A stretch of DNA of 5,562 nt from Acetatifactor sp. (GTDB lineage: Bacteria; Bacillota; Clostridia; Lachnospirales; Lachnospiraceae): the NCBI GenBank assembly GCA_016293615.1, contig JAEDDX010000102.1, positions 1-5,562 on the forward strand, read 5' to 3'. The notes under the pieces are model-generated. The model did no database searches, had not been told where the DNA came from, and was given only the letters and a program-made list of their open reading frames with translations. Both the position numbers and the translations under genes were made by a program. Shown here piece after piece: positions 5,194 to 5,562 of this stretch (within the stretch, counting starts at the first letter, position 1; each line of letters starts with the position of its first letter).

Positions 5194-5562
5194 ATTCCTG
5201 CGCCTCCTTTCCCAGCTTGTGCTTCAATTCTACCGATAACAGTGTACCATAAGCAGGACTGAAAAGCGAGAGCAGCTTTTGAGACGAATAGGATTTTAGA
5301 GAATAGCAAGCACAGCCGGTGTCCGTACGCACGGCGATTTTGGGATAATCCCAGACCCTTATACTGTTGACTTTGATATCGAAATCGAGGACGAAATTAT
5401 GATGAAAGTCAACTTTATATTGTTCCGCTAATTCGATGGCATTGTTCCGATAACACGGGTTTTGTTCCGATAGAGACAGACTATGGAGAAGATATTTTAG
5501 CGACTCGGACTCGAAATTAATCTGCACATTACCCCTCAAGGGTTCGAACGAAAACAAGATGA
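5138..5562 (-). CDS. Partial uncharacterised protein, 5' end beyond the window
   Basis: The frame is open from the window edge to a stop at 5138-5140, giving about 140 visible residues; no convincing start is inside the window (a TTG at 5555-5557 lacks a visible site). Segments such as ELAEQYKVDFHHNFVLDFDIKVNSIRVWDYPKIAVRTDTGCACYSL look protein-like, but I recognise no domain. Its last 56 bp overlap the next gene in another frame and contain that gene's ribosome site, implying translational coupling. The stretch above 5240 looks more AT-rich than the int-rep part, a possible sign of a different origin. Confidence 0.5.
   Translation of the reverse strand, partial: ILFSFEPLRGNVQINFESESLKYLLHSLSLSEQNPCYRNNAIELAEQYKVDFHHNFVLDFDIKVNSIRVWDYPKIAVRTDTGCACYSLKSYSSQKLLSLFSPAYGTLLSVELKHKLGKEAQEFGRKCSETCVRRILHPMG

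Noticed and set aside
4687..5262. Plus-strand 191-codon frame with hydrophobic, membrane-like stretches
   Set aside because: It lies opposite the HTH gene at 4447-5193, which has a strong ribosome site and terminator. Hydrophobicity is expected from the complement of charged codons.

Overview
The window looks like one end of an integrative mobile element from a gut-type Firmicute, probably a Clostridia/Oscillospiraceae relative. The grounds are the AAAGGAG-type ribosome binding sites, the small RepA_N-type initiator, the MobC-type relaxosome protein and the cysteine-rich VLP protein, a set known from mobile elements of these bacteria. The host cannot be fixed more precisely from sequence alone. 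Every protein gene I can support is on the minus strand.

Layout, left to right: (1) 47-520, the N-terminal part of an HTH-Fic protein that ends before the catalytic core. (2) 521-943, a gene-free attachment region: the 3' 45 nt of a tRNA-Ala(GGC) gene followed by a strong terminator, flanked on both sides by short repeats typical of integrase arm sites. (3) 944-2436, a tyrosine integrase and a small excisionase-like HTH protein, separated by a hairpin and an integrase promoter. (4) 2565-3348, a cysteine-rich VLP protein and a short RepA_N initiator, with a perfect 13-bp inverted repeat at the start of rep. (5) 3402-3568, a non-coding stretch rich in inverted repeats, a candidate oriT. (6) 3569-4176, mobC and a small winged-helix protein. 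(7) 4177-4446, a regulatory gap with a 23-bp imperfect direct repeat and a strong terminator. (8) 4447-5562, two unrecognised genes, one with a C-terminal HTH and one running off the right edge.

Integrase and excisionase would move the element in and out of the tRNA gene. RepA_N would support replication of the circular form, and MobC with an oriT would allow mobilisation by a relaxase, which is not in this window. Because the tRNA fragment has non-tRNA DNA on its 5' side and arm-like repeats on both sides, the 590-930 region reads like an attP or tandem-element junction rather than a simple chromosome/element boundary. The left (Fic) side may therefore be the far end of the same or a sister element.

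The items most worth a second look are the attP-like junction, the truncated Fic protein lacking its inhibitory glutamate, the AACGGACATT motif shared by the attachment region and the gap upstream of the mob genes, and the mobC-rep arrangement with a structured gap where a relaxase might be expected.
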